The notes below the pieces were generated by a model, which made no database searches, had not been told where the DNA came from, and was given only the letters and a program-made list of their open reading frames with translations. Of a stretch of 64,000 nt of DNA, positions 1-12,560 are shown in pieces (within the stretch, counting starts at the first letter, position 1; the number at the start of each line of letters is the position of its first letter). The translations under genes and the position numbers were made by a program. Origin of the DNA: Cenococcum geophilum 1.58 (taxonomy: Eukaryota > Ascomycota > Dothideomycetes > Gloniales > Gloniaceae); contig KV748178.1 of assembly GCA_001692895.1 (NCBI GenBank), positions 5,095,595 through 5,159,594 of the forward strand, in the 5' to 3' direction.

Positions 1-3000
1 CGTCTAAGATTGGATTAAGGTCTTCGTTAATAGCGTACGAGATTTAATAAGGGGGCAGGTCTCTTAGCGCGCGCTTAGTAAAATCCTATAGTAACGTCTT
101 AAGGTAACAATTATAGGGCCTAGTTAAGGGAAAGAAGTATTTATATATAAGAATGCGTCTTCTATTAAGGGGAGGGCTTGGTTAAGAATATCCTTTAGGA
201 AAGAGGAGGCGAGAACGTATATATACTTACTAAAAGTGCTACCTATAGGATAAGTAACTGTATAATTGCTATAAGGATGGAAAGTTGCTTATATATAACT
301 CACCTTAAAGTTTTAGAAGTATTATTAGGCTAATAAGATTTTAGAGAAGAGGGGCTGTTTGTATAAAGCTAAAAAAGTTAAGTTAATTAAAATAAAGATA
401 ACCTATATACTATATAGCAAACTATAAAGTGTATATAATATTTAAAAGAATATATAAGTAAAAGCATATAGCGTAAGAAGGCGAAATAGGCCTTATTTAA
501 AGTAATACTAGCTATAAACGTTAATGCCTAACTTATATAATGGCTACCCCTTTAGCTTTTAGTAGGGCGGATATTACGTGCTTAATGGCCAAGGGTTAAG
601 CGCTGGACTATTAGATGCGGCTCGCCCTAGGCTATAGTATTAGTGTTAGTTAATATAAGTAGCTTTTACTTACCGTCTATAAATAATAGCTTTTACTTAG
701 CCTTCTAACCCTTTTATAGATGTTTATAGCCAACCCTTATTTAATAAAGCGAACTAGTAGGTAACGAGTGCCTATATATGGCTAGTTTAGGACTATCCTA
801 ATTACAATTTGGGTATTAAATACACTAAAGGTCGGGTTTAAGATCGCCACTATAGACTTAATCCCTAAAGGGAGTCTAGTTAAAGAGAATAGAAAACTAA
901 AAAAATTAATTATAGCTTTAACCCTAAAGACAAATAACTCCCTTAGATGGCTATACTTTAGTTATCTCTTGCGCTAAATCTATCCTTACCAGACCCTCTA
1001 CGCCTAATTACCTTAATACTTCTCCTTATCTATAGTACTTCTAGGCTTATATAGAAACTCTTACACTAATTATAACATAGGCTACAATACACTCTCCCTG
1101 CTTAGATTAGTGAGATATCTTAAAAAGCTAAGAGACTTACTTACTAAAAGAAATAAGTATACGCTATCCACTAATAGGAGAATTATACTTGCTACCGCTA
1201 TAATAATCCCAATAATTATAGTATATAAGGCTCCCCATAAGTCTATCCTTTTAAGAAATTATATTGCTTTAATATGGAAGGGCTCTTCTAGCTCTTATAG
1301 GCACAGTGCTTTATAAATTAGAAAGATTAGAACCGAAATAAAAAGCGTATATATTAGGAAACTTCCTAGTGTTATTAAGGCACATCCTAACTGGTGGTGC
1401 GATTTTAGAGGTGCCGCTAGCTTAGGATAGAATAATAATTATACTGACCGAGGCGGGCATAAGGTAAAAGATCGGCTGGCCGGCCTCTGTAAGCCGTCTG
1501 TATAGCCGCTATAGGGCTAAAATCTAATTCTTCTTAGTGGTTTTCTTTAGTAGGGTGGCAGCACAAACCTAAAAACTTAGTATAGTCTATAGCAAAAATG
1601 CTAACAACTAACCCATTAGCCGGAAGGGGATCTAGGGCGGTTAAAGCTCCTAGTTCGCTAGATAGAACTAAATAAGAATATTAATAGTAACTTAGAACGG
1701 AATAAAGCGGAGGAGTATTTAAATAACAAGGTACTTCTAATAGGGGGAATAGTAGTAGTGCTATTTAAGTAGAGAAATATTTACAGAATATAAGTAAAAA
1801 ACATTATAATACTAATAAAGCAGTATATTAAGAAGTATAAGGCAATAAATAAGTTCTGCGTAGAAGTAGGTAGCGTAAGTAAGTAACTAATTAGGTATCT
1901 TTAGGAGAGCAAAGGCGGAAGGCAAAAGCCTTAGCCTCGTCCAGTGTACTATTTATTAAATATCTCTAATATTAGGTGTATTAGTAATAGGCTTAAATTA
2001 AAGGATCTCTTTTAGCTAGAAGGGGGTTAGGCCGGAATAAGCTATATCCCGCCCTATTCCTATCCTTTCCAGTTTAGTCTAGTCCGGTCCCCTTATTCTA
2101 CTCCTAAATATTAGTTAAAGTAAGTTTGTAATAAGATTTTTACCTTCTATCCCTACGCGAAGACATATTTCCTAGACAAATACTATAAATATAATAGCCC
2201 ACGCACTATCTCCTTATATTTATTAAGACACGGTTAACTAAAAATAAGTTATACTAGCTCCTATATATAACTAGGACCGGAACTAGGCCCTAGTATATAG
2301 CCCTATACTTTAAGCCTATTACTTAACTTAAAGTTAGAAGGATATTAGTATAATCTAGTACTCTAGTACTTACCAGCTTAGCTATTTAAACGCCCCTATA
2401 CCTACAATATCCCGCTAATAAATTTTTTTATAGGCAATTAGTGTTTTATTCTCGTTTTTTAGGTTATTTAAAGCCTCTAATTTTAGACCTACGCATACTT
2501 TTACATAAATCTCTTCGCTCTTTAACATTTTTAGTCTTTTAGTTTATCTAAGTTAAGGTTAAAGATACGGCATATAGTTAATTAAAGACAGTTATACGCT
2601 CGGCTTTAAGAACACTCCCCTAGCATTTCTAATATCCATAAAATTATGTCCCTAGTAATGTGTTCCGTATATAATATATAGAATAATTACCAGCCTTTAT
2701 ATATAAGTTTTTATAGCTTTATATATTGCAGTTAATCCAGCTTCTAACGCTAAAATAGAGTAAAATTAGTAATAACTAGAAGAAGGAATTTAAGAGATAA
2801 CGCGATATTATTTACTCTTATTTTAAAGATAATAGGTTAATAATAGATAATAAAGAAGATAAGGCTTTTTAAAACCTTATTAATTACTATAACGCTTATA
2901 ACGATCTAGAGAAAGTTTAATATTTAAAGGAGATACTACTTAACCTCGTTTAAGGTAAGACCTAATAAGAGATATTTACTAAGAAAATATTATAGGAAGG

Positions 3001-6000
3001 ATAGAGACATTAAGATATAGAATTTGGATATACTACAGGCCTTAAGAAGCTCCTAAATATAACTTAGTAATAATATAGCAGTGGTTAATAGATTATCTCC
3101 CCCTATTACAGCTAAATGTACAATATAACTTTTATTCGATTTATTTAAAGGGGCATTATTGCTAGGTATGCCGTAATAATAGTAAAGACTTACAACTAAT
3201 AGAGTAATTATATCCCGCCACTTTTAAGAGCACTCCCCTAGCACTTTAAGTGTCTATAAAATTTTATTAATAGCAGAACTAGCGTCTAGCTAAGCCTTAC
3301 GGAATTAGTTAATATAGGGTAGCTTTTAGTTTTACCTTTTAGAGATTCCCGTAATCCTAGTACCTACTATAGCCCTAATAGCTATAGGAAGTTAGTAATG
3401 GCCTTATTAGTGGCGCGCGGGTAATAAGCTAAGTGCACTTATAGGAGAAGGGTTAATAGGACTATAAAGTGCACTTAGAGCGGCCTAATTTAACATACTA
3501 GCTTATTATACGATTAATAAAATCTAATTATACCCTCCTGTCCTTGTTCGAAGACGCGCTATTAACGTACGTTAACTAGCGGGGTTTTCTAGGCAGCTAC
3601 TAATATACGTAGTAATCGCATCTCTAAAATCTAGCGACCTGCGGACACTTAATACATGCTATATCCCAGCTAACCAATACGGGCGCTCCGTATTATTAGC
3701 ATTAAGAGCTAGCTAGGGGCGTGTTATTATAGCTAATACTTTTAGGTATAAGATGGCTAACTTAGCTCGTCTAATGTCCGTCCCTAAGTATAAAGACGCA
3801 CCTTAACTTAAGCAAAATGTATACCTACGTTAAAAACCCCTACTTATACTCTAAATGTAAGCAGAACTATACCTTTCCTAGATAATTATACAATTACTAC
3901 CAAGATGGCAGTGCGGCAACCGGCCCTTATAATAATCCCACACTAGCTAAAGGGGTAAATAGATAAATAATTACCTTTAGCAGTTCCAAGAAGCCTAGGA
4001 AATACCCACTCTATACTTATTATATAGCCCTATCCTCCTAATTTATTATTACCTCGCTAATCTATGGGTAAGGAATACAAGTAAGCCAAGAACTAAAACT
4101 GCAATAGTTATCTTAAGAAGGGGAGGAGTAAAGGGATAGGTTCTATTACAGAAGTTAATAGCTAAACGGCGTTAGTATATAATAGTTAAGGGAGATTAAT
4201 AAGTAGTATACCTTTAAGAATATTATCTACACTTATAAACCTACCTTACTAGCACCCTATAATAATGTCGTCTATTAGTTCTAGACTTTTTATCTTAGGA
4301 AACTTGGATTATTTAAACAAATTAGTAATTTCTATCTCTTTAAGCCCGAGCTTAAAGTATAGAGGTTTACCTATTTAAATTTTGTATAGGGTAGAGCTAA
4401 GGGTAAATAGGTCTACCTAAGTTAATTTTAGGTTAGCTCTAGAATATTTATAGCTCGTAATTACTATAACGGATAGCTTAGAGCCATCTAATAAGGAGCT
4501 ACTAAAGTTAAGGAGCTTTACGTATAGGCTGTTATCTAAGGAAATATTGCCGTATATTAGATCTATATAAATAACATTTATTAAATAAACAAAGGTAAGC
4601 GCACTAGTAACTTATTAAGCCTATTAGAGGCGTTGCTTAGTATAAACCTTATAGGTTTAAATATATTAACAGAGTCCATTCTTACTTATATATTTTAGCC
4701 AGATGCTGGATTTAAAGGTACTATAAAACTTTAGTAGACCTTTATGCCCGCCATATTACTAGAACCGCTTATAAATCCGTCTCTTAACTTTAATAGCGGG
4801 CTCTTCTTCTACTTAGTAAGAATATTTAATAATAGTATTAGAGGAGGAGTCTAGGTATACTATACTCGTAAGTTTAAAGCTAAGGTAGTTCGTTATATTA
4901 AACCCAGTTAGGAATTTAATAGCAATTATTTTTTAGTTACGTAATAGAGGAGTAGGGGCGGTCCTAAGTTAATATAACTTATATAGCTTATATAAGCAGC
5001 TGTTTATTACTAGAGGGTATAATTCTTCTATAGAAGGGTTAAGAGAGGGATATTATTACTAAAACCGTATTAGGGAATATAGTTATAGCGGTAAAGTGGC
5101 TTAAGGAAGGTAGTAAGGCACGTTAGTCCGTAACGGGGAGGCGCGATTATAGAATAGGGTGGACGGTAGCGAGCTTAAAAATAGGACGGACGTAGTTAGG
5201 AGACGATATAGTCTATTAAATACTGTAAGCAGTTTATTACAGCCAATACGGTCTACTATAAGTCGTACCTTAAGAAGTTGCAGATTAAACGCGTTATTAG
5301 AGATGCTTAGAGGCGGCGGCGGAGGTAGCTCTAGGCTTTAGCTTTGTATCTATACGGTTAAAGGATAAGAGGCTTTACTAAGGCTCTATTAACGCTGCCT
5401 TAAAACTTAGGGTAGTATACTAAATAGCCTATAGCATTCTTTAAGCTTAATAGCGTTAGGTTAGGTATCCTTACCATTCTAAACCGCGTAGGGCTTAGCC
5501 TTAAGGTTATAAGAAATATTAGCTATATATACCGTAAGCTACAGGCGTAAGCTATAGGTTAACCTTAGCTTGCTTACGCATATTTAATTATAGTATTGAC
5601 TTAGCCTAGGATCCCTAATAGGTCTAATTAGAAGTACTAACTAAGGTAGTAACCTTATATAAATTTACGCGCGATAGTAAATAGTCTTCTAAGCCTAGGC
5701 TTTTCTTTAGTGTTTCTAAAGCGGGAGAAGAACTTTTATAAAGTAGAGCCGGCGTCTAATTGGCATTAAGGCTGTTATTTCCAATCTAAATACTTTTAAT
5801 TATTTTAACTCCCTATATTCCATTCTAACTAGCTATATATAAAAAGAATAGGATAAGTATATTAAGAAGATTATAGGCTAGGTCTCTAAATTTTCCATAA
5901 TATTATAAAACTTCGCCGCTCTAAACGAAATTAGATAATAAAGAGAAGGAGAAATTCTAGAGACTAACTCCTTTAGGGAAATTAGAATTATTTCTTAATA

Positions 6001-6350
6001 TTAATACGGTATATATAATTCTATAAACAAAATAGTAAGGGAATCTAGCAGTAAATAGGATAAAGTGCTATAGTTATAATAAACCTTACTCCATAAGAAT
6101 GGTTTAGGAGATTCTAAGAATATTACAACGGCCTTAATAAATTACTTCCCTTATAATATATGCTAGTGCGCCTCTACTACACCCGGCGTCTAATCTAGGA
6201 AGTAACTAAATATATTATCCTACTTTATACCCATCTTATTCTTATATATAAGTAAGCGCTAATTATCTAACTCTAGCTACGGCTGGTATGTTTAGACTTA
6301 TACGCGCCTATACTCTCTATAAAGCCGCCTCATCGGGAAAATATTCGCAG
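1..6350. repeat. RIP-degraded repetitive DNA, family not recognised
   Basis: The stretch is extremely TpA-rich with dense TAG/TAA in all frames, as in the recognised transposons elsewhere in this window. On the plus strand several parts (about 120-360 and 4200-5330) read as long protein-like frames broken mainly by TAG and TAA, which is what RIP does to CAG, CAA and TGG codons. Short open frames at 1110-1316 and 5159-5341 are fragments without a recognisable domain. A roughly 50-bp direct repeat (about 2600-2655 and 3225-3280, both containing CACTCCCCTAGCA) may mark an element boundary. I saw no reverse transcriptase, integrase, endonuclease or transposase signature, so the type of element is unknown; more than one may be present. 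Confidence 0.6.
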
Positions 6351-6390
6351 GCTGGGTTTCAAGTCGACTTTATTAAGCGCGTTTCGCGTA

Positions 6391-6590
6391 ATTGACATGC
6401 AATTGACCAACTTGATATGTAACTTAACTAACTTAACACGCAATTAACCAACTTAACACATTTAAAAGTTAAATGACACGCAGTTGACCAACTTAACAAC
6501 TTTTAAAGCTAACTATATATTTCTTGACATGCAATTGGCTAACTTGGCAACTTTTAAAGCTAACTATATATTTTTTAACATGTAATTAAG
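6391..6590. repeat. Tandem repeat of degenerate GACATGCAATTGACCAACTT units
   Basis: About five imperfect units with the core GACATGCAATTGACCAACTT follow each other, with spacers of 20-50 bases, some containing a second shared piece (CTTTTAAAGCTAACTATATA). Unit differences are mostly C/T and G/A transitions, consistent with RIP of a tandem array. No coding content is visible. Confidence 0.75.
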
Positions 6591-6717
6591 GTAAAGTTAT
6601 ATGCTAATTGCGTAAATAAATTTTTACTATTTTCTTAGCCTGTAGTATGCTAGCTTATAATATATATTAGGATTAAAACAATTTTATATAATCTTATATA
6701 GTCTTATATATAGTCTT

Positions 6718-6795
6718 ATTACTCGGAGGCTCTGCACGAGGCTCTACACGAAGCTCTGCGTACGGAGGCTCTACACGAAGCTCTGCATTGGGTCC
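6718..6795. repeat. Short AGAGCTT-family array (reverse orientation)
   Basis: The stretch contains repeated AGGCTCTACACGAAGCTCTGC-like units, including a GTACGGAGGCT variant. Read on the minus strand these are the same AGAGCTTCGTG / AGAGCCTCCGTACGC units as in the large array near 63.2 kb, so this is the smallest of four arrays of the family in the window. Confidence 0.75.
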
Positions 6796-6799
6796 CCGC

Positions 6800-7000
6800 T
6801 AACTATATTCCGATAGCCTACACATGCCTCTGCCAAGTTACCCCCTTTATAGCCACCTTATTTTTTACCCTTCCTTATATCCTCCCTACCTTAGGAGGCA
6901 CTGGAACGGCAGCCAGCAGAGGACCGTTGCTAGAACTAGACGACCGTCGCTAGATCTAGATGACCGTCCTAGAGCTAGACAACCGTTACCAGAACTAGAC
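6800..7000 (+). repeat. Unique arm of an inverted repeat shared with 17800-17950
   Basis: The sequence around CGATAGCCTACACATGCCTC, the following pyrimidine-rich block and the AGGAGGCACTGGAACGGCAGCC segment match the reverse complement of about 17800-17950 almost base for base. The few differences are mainly transitions. The open frame at 6824-7021 crosses this arm and the start of the 20-bp minisatellite and is not considered a gene. Confidence 0.8.
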
Positions 7001-7211
7001 GACGACCTTTTGAATAACTAGCCAGCGAATACCACGAACGATTTAATTGATTGATCGATTGAATTTAATATCGGCCTATTACCGAATCGAATCAAGGCCT
7101 CCTAGGGAGGCACCTTAGGCGACCACCGTTCGAATATACAGCTAGCGAACGGCCATAGAGAACGATCTGAATCAATTAGAGCCTTCAATCGGGCCGACCC
7201 CTCCCCCGAAT

Positions 7212-7310
7212 TGAATTAGATACTGACATAGGCAGGCAGGCAGGCAGGCAGGTAGGTAGGTAGGTAGGTAGGCAGACAAGTAGGTAGGCAGACAGGTAGG
7301 TAGGCAGGTA
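7212..7310. repeat. GGCA/GGTA tetranucleotide microsatellite
   Basis: More than 20 nearly perfect copies of GGCA or GGTA follow one another, with a few CAGACAG interruptions. It sits between the two halves of a larger minisatellite block. The C/T alternation between GGCA and GGTA is compatible with either natural variants or RIP. Confidence 0.9.
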
Positions 7311-7725
7311 GGAGAGGACCGTCGCCAGAACCAGACGACCGTCGCCAGAACTAGACGACCGTCGCCAGAACTAGAGACCGTCGCCAGAGCTAGACGACCG
7401 TCGCCAGAACCAGACGACCGTCGCCAGAACTAGACGACCGTCGCCAGAACTAGACGACCGTCGCCAGAACCAGAGACCGTCGCCAGAGCTAGACGACTGT
7501 CACCAGAGCTAGACGACCGTCGCCAGAGCTAGACGACCGTCGTCAGAACCAGACGACCGTTGCCAGAACCAGACGACCGTCGCCAGAACCAGAGACCGTC
7601 GCTAGAACTAGACCACCACCCTAAAACCAGACGACCGTTGCCAGAACCAGATGACCGTCGCCAGAGCCAGACGACTGTCGCCAGAGCCAGACAACCGTCG
7701 CCAGAGCCAGACGACAACGACTGGC
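7311..7725 (+). repeat. 20-bp minisatellite, GACGACCGTCGCCAGAACYA
   Basis: About 20 tandem copies of a 20-bp unit (consensus GACGACCGTCGCCAGAACYA) are present, with occasional 18-bp units lacking AC. Because 20 is not a multiple of three, the open frames crossing it (7560-7784 plus; 7529-7735 minus) simply cycle through the repeat in all frames, so they are not called as genes. It is much richer in GC than its flanks and little touched by RIP. A shorter inverted copy lies at about 17640-17815. Confidence 0.92.
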
Positions 7726-7764
7726 CAGCGAACACTATAAACGATTCGATCGATCGATTGAATC

Positions 7765-8120
7765 AAGGTAGTATAGACAGGTAGGCATAAACAGGGAGAT
7801 GCTGACGGGTAGGTAGATGCAGATAGGTAGGTAGATGCAGACAGGTAGGCAGATGCAGACAGGTAGGCAGATGCAGACAGGTAGGCGATGTAGACAGGTA
7901 AGCGATGCAGACAGGTAGATGATGTAGATAGGTAGACGATGCAGATAGGTAGACGATGCAGATAGGTAGGCGATGCAGACAGGTAGGCGATATAGACAGG
8001 TAGACGATGCAGACAGGTAGGTAATGCAGATAGGTAGACGATGTAGACAGGTAGGCGATGCAGATAGGTAGGTAGATGTAGATAGGTAGGTAGATGTAGA
8101 TAGGTAGGCAGATGTAGACA
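7765..8120 (+). repeat. 17-18-bp minisatellite, GATGCAGACAGGTAGGC
   Basis: About 20 units of a 17- or 18-bp motif, GAYGYAGAYAGGTAGRC with optional extra bases, run without interruption. The minus-strand open frame of 128 codons (7735-8121) is a translation of this array (repeats of STYLSASPTCLHRLP type) and has no start-proximal or domain evidence. The motif shares the CAGGTAGG core with the adjacent tetranucleotide tract and probably grew from it. Confidence 0.9.
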
Positions 8121-8140
8121 TATAATAAATTATATAAAGA

Positions 8141-8645
8141 TGTGTATACAGTTTACCTTACTAGCCTTTATTTATTATCTAAAATATATTATTAATATAA
8201 AAGAGGTAAATAGCTCTAAATATAATTATAGTTGCTAAATGCGTAGTTTGCGCAGGTTGCGCAGGTTCTTCGCAGGCTGCGCGCAGGTTGCGTGTCAAAT
8301 AAACTCGACATACAGTAGGCTGGTTTGTCATGTTGGTCAATGCCCTCAATGGCCCGCCAACGACGCCAACTTCTAGCAGCTGAGGTCATTTACAAGGGAC
8401 AATATTTTGCCGATGCTATTATTAGCGGCGGCGCTAGTATTAGAATTACTACTGCCTAAGCTTTTACTGCCTAAGCTTTAGCTGCCATTCCCAAAATCGT
8501 CGTCTCTGTTATTATTGTCCTTATTATTATCTAGACTAACAGCATTATTATTAGCACCTTTGCCGTATAGACTACGCGTACCAGTTTTACTGGCGGTATA
8601 GTTACTACTTTACTATATTAAGCTCGGACTAGCGTATATATTTAG
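8141..8645. other. Partly unmutated segment, origin unknown
   Basis: This 0.5-kb stretch has a short GCGCAGGTT tandem (about 8241-8300) followed by mixed sequence of higher GC. On the plus strand, from about 8340 to 8640, one frame reads as protein-like sequence (containing GQYFADAIISGGASIRITTA) interrupted only by TAG/TAA at former CAG/CAA positions. It could be the end of a degraded gene or of another element into which Gypsy copy 1 inserted. I do not recognise a family. Confidence 0.3.
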
Positions 8646-9068
8646 TGTTACGGACGCTTTAAGTACGATATTATAACTACTTAGAGAAGAGTTGGAAGAA
8701 GCTAGTTGGTTAATAAAAGCACGGTCTAGGATGGAACTAGTAGAACTATGTAACGAGGAATGGTAACTAAGGTTATATAATAAGCTCTGTAAGCTCTATA
8801 AGATCTATAAGAAACGTCTTACGTACCTTACGTACCTTACGTACCTTACGTACAAGAAGGATTTTATAGGAGTATAGTTGTGTATTTAAGGACCCTTAGT
8901 CCCTACCTAGATAGTTCCTTCCTTATAGTAATTCTTAAAATACAATTAGAGTTAATCTGTTAGGCAACTACTTTACTAGTTATTATTACGTTGTTAACTT
9001 CTTACATTACCTATACACCTAGCCTATTAATAAGTCTACCGTAGTTTTTACTATAAGGCTCCGTTACA
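8646..9068 (+). repeat. 5' LTR of Gypsy copy 1
   Basis: The LTR starts TGTTACGGACGC and ends TCCGTTACA, giving inverted ends, and is the reverse complement of the 426-427-bp LTRs of copies 2 and 3. It contains a run of four ACGTACCTT units at about 8818-8852 that is altered in copy 2 and replaced in copy 3, so the LTRs fall into subtypes. Confidence 0.92.
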
Positions 9069-9159
9069 CAATTACTACCTAGTTACGGTCTTAGAAGTTA
9101 AACAATATACTACTAAAAGCAGCTATAATAACGCCATTAACGGCAGCAATAACCTTAGG

Positions 9160-10230
9160 GTTAGATAACGACACTAGTATAGTAGATACTAACTTATAAC
9201 TAGTTACAGTCGGACAGTTATAGGTAATAGTTAATTAGTTAACAGACAATAATAAAGTACTTAAAGAAAGGGTTAACGGAATAGGAGTAGCTAAGGTTAA
9301 GTTACCTTTAATTAAACAATTCTTAGAAGAGAGATTAAAGCTTAAAGGATTTCTTATATAAATGCACTTTAAAGTTACACAGGAAGGAGTAAAGTTGGTA
9401 ACACCTATATATTAAGTAGCGTACGCAGGATTATTCCTAATAGGAAGGGCGCTTAAATAGTTTAAACCCTACCTTACGGAAATATAGGATAATGGTATAA
9501 CAACCATTAATTAGGAAGTACGATATATATTTATAAACTAAACTAGATTCGCGGAATAATTAATATAAATATTTAGGGACCTAGAAGCGATAACTATAGT
9601 AAAGAGAAAGCTTTAGGACCTAATACAGCAAACCTTAACAATTAAGTATATAACGTAGTTTTAGACGTTGGCTACGTAAGTTAAATAGAATAATAGGGCG
9701 CTTATGGTATAGTATAAATAGGGACTTAAGGCGAAAGTTTAGGACGTAATTATTCTAATAGAAAATGCGGACACCCTTAGGAAATTAATAGATTAAGTAA
9801 TTAAGATTAATAATAGGATCTTCTAAAGGGAACAGGCTAAGAGAAGCTAGAATAGAGTTCTATAGTTATATAAGGCGCAAAGTATATAACAACTAAAGCT
9901 AAATTAAAAACTATAGTATAGCGCAGAGCTAATAGACCTAAGTAGTACTAAAGAAACCTATAAAAGATAGAGAAAACAACTATAGAAACCTAAAAGTTAA
10001 GGATTAAGTAATTATAGGACTAAGGAGCATAGGCTAAACTAAGGATCTTAATAGTAGAAGATATTTAAGCGGACTCTATAGCAAAAGTAATGGTTTAAAA
10101 ACGGAGCTTATATAAATTATAGAAAATAGGGTTATTTCGCTAAAGACTATAAAAGTAGTTAGAGTTATTATGCAGTAAAGGGAACTAGACTAATAGTATA
10201 TAACATATATATATAGAGGGATAATAGTAT
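9160..10230 (+). pseudogene. gag: Degraded gag of Gypsy copy 1
   Basis: The plus strand reads as a Gypsy gag protein when TAG/TAA are taken as former glutamine or tryptophan codons. It is charged and helical in its middle part, as in fungal Retrotrans_gag domains. A single zinc knuckle of CCHC type is placed near 10110-10170 (reading AYINYRK-stop-GYFAKDYKS), where the cysteines have become tyrosines (TGY to TAY). This is the nucleocapsid part that would package RNA; it could no longer bind zinc. The antisense open frames seen in the other copies (for example 31141-31470) are shadows of this region. Confidence 0.85.
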
Positions 10231-12220
10231 ACTACAAGGAATAAAAGAATATTTAATTAAAAGTTTTGCGTTTTATTATAATAACGCATACTAAATTTAT
10301 AAAGACGCTAAGTATGGCGTAAGCTATTAGCTATAAGAGCTAGAGTTAAGAGGACTTAAAGGAACTAAAGAGTTAGATAAAGAATAAGATCAACTCTATA
10401 AGCTAGGTTAAAATATTATAGTAATATACGGACAATAATTAGTAACAATAATAATAGAGTTAGAGTACTTATTAATTAACAGTAATAAGATAGAAAAAGG
10501 AACTAACTAGGAGTATCTAAATCTTAATAACGTAATAGAAGTAGAGACTAAAACCGCTATAGAGTAAAGTTTAGTAACGGGTATTATAATATTATTAGAT
10601 ACAGCATCCATTACTTTATAAGACGGAAGGAGTAATATCTAAAGGCGATTAAGCAAGCAGATAACTACTAGTGCTAGCTTACCACTTAATAAAGGCAAAA
10701 GGCTAAAGGCTTAAGATTCTTAAGATAAGATAAGAAATAACTAAGATTTTTAAGATAAGATAAGGCATACTTAAGGACCTATAATAAACGATAACCAATA
10801 AAGCAGAGTAATAGCTTAGTTTAGTAATATATAAATAAGCTTAGGACGAAGTTTCCTAAAGGTATAAGATTCTTAAAGTAAGATAAGTGAGATTTAAGAC
10901 TTTTAAGACGAGATAAGAACACTAGTAAAGCCTAATTAGACTAAGGCTAAAGTATAGCTTAAGAAAGAAGCGAGCTTAGGATTAAAGAATCTAAAGGACT
11001 AAGAATTTAGAGTATAAATAAGAACACCCACAAGTAAGAGGTAAGAGGCTTTACTATAGATTAGAGAATCTATAGTATAAACAGCAGTTAGACTAGGAGA
11101 CAGATATATAAACCCAGAAGACTTACTAAGGGAACGCAGTGTTTAGCCTAAAGATTAAAAAGTTAATACTATAATTAAGAAGTAAGAGAACTTTAAGGAT
11201 TTAATTATAAGATATAAACAACGAGAAACTATAAATAAGTTTAGAGTAAGAATCCTTATATAGTAAGAACAGAAACTAGATATAAGATCTAGCATACTAG
11301 GTTGTATATAAGACAGAGCACCAGTATAAAGAATTACTAATAGGCTAAAAGCAGGCACGCTAAAAGCTAAGTAGCTTACCGAATAAGAAAATTAAGAGGA
11401 TTTAGGGATTCTAATTAGATTTAAAGAACGGCATATAAAGGGCTATTACAACGCAGTAATAAGAAGATACTTCCTTACGGATAAGCCGTATACACTCTAA
11501 TAGCTGTACTAAAAGTGGTATAGATAAAGACACAATAACGAGTAGGAAGATTTCTATATATAGTTAGACAAAAAAGTTATTTAGGACCACCTAATTACGG
11601 AAAAAGCAATAAATTATATTAAGGGAGCCTTAATTATAATATTAAAAGATCTAGAGTAATAATTAGAGGACTAGGGAAGTAAAAGATATATCTTAATACC
11701 TACAAATAAAGTTATAACGTTTAGATTAACATAATAAAGGTTTAAACTTAAGGATAAAAATAAGTTAAGAGTTAACTTAAAGTACCTAGCGTATTATATA
11801 TTGGTATAGATTGCATATATAGATAATATATATAAGATACACAAAAATCTAAAAGAAAAAAACTAGAAATACCCTATAAGGATATATTGGGCGCCAGATA
11901 AGCGATAGTATAGAAATATTAAGTATATACACAACTGGCATCTAATAGAAGTTTAAGAGTTAGGAGACTTAATACTTTAACTAAAAAGATTCCTTATAGA
12001 AGAATGCTTAGATAGATAGTAGTAGTAGAAATACCTAAAAAATATATATCTATAGTATATTAAGGATAAGAAGCGAACGAAGTATTGGCTAAAGAGTAAG
12101 TTAAGTATATAAGGATCTAGTAGCCAACAGTTAAGAAAAGTAGAGGCCTATAAAACTAGAGGGAGCTAGTAATAGAGCCTTAGACCCTTAAAGGAATTTA
12201 AGAATAATACCTAAATTTAT
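10231..12220 (+). pseudogene. Gag-protease spacer region of Gypsy copy 1, function unknown
   Basis: About 2 kb separates the zinc knuckle from the protease. The stretch still reads as one protein-like, highly charged sequence (Lys, Arg, Glu, Asp rich) broken by TAG/TAA. It is present at the same place in copies 2 and 3, so it belongs to the element and is not a later insertion. In copy 2 it carries the 202-bp mini-LTR. I recognise no domain. Standard chromoviruses are usually shorter between these domains. Confidence 0.6.
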
Positions 12221-12229
12221 AAATTATGT

Positions 12230-12560
12230 AGTAAGATTAGCAGTTTAAAGCATTAGTAGATAGTAAAGTAATAAGAAACCATATTTTACTAGCAGCAGTT
12301 AAAAGGATAGGGCTACTATATAGATAAAAGAAGCACTCTTATCTACTAGTTATAATCTTAGGAGATCTAATAGCCTATAGAAAAGGTATTATTAATCTTA
12401 AAACAGAACCTATTTAGATAACTATTAAAGGGAGATAAATTAAGATATCTTTTAATATATTACTATTAGGGAATAATAAGGTAGTATTAGGAATGCCTTA
12501 GTTACAGGAATATAATCTAAAGATTAATTAGATTATAGGTTAGGTTAATATTAAAAATAC
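12230..12560 (+). pseudogene. pro: Degraded aspartic protease of Gypsy copy 1
   Basis: Identified by alignment by eye with the better preserved copy 2, where the active-site region reads ALIDSRV in place of the usual ALIDSGA, followed by the flap region and the LLLGNNKAVLGIP segment typical of retropepsins in Gypsy elements. The active-site Gly-Ala is mutated. It would have cleaved the Gag-Pol polyprotein. Confidence 0.75.

Noticed and set aside
7212-8120. CRISPR-like regular repeats
   Set aside because: Units are directly adjacent without unique spacers; these are minisatellites in a eukaryotic genome.
7735-8121. 128-codon minus-strand open frame
   Set aside because: It translates the 17/18-bp minisatellite only.
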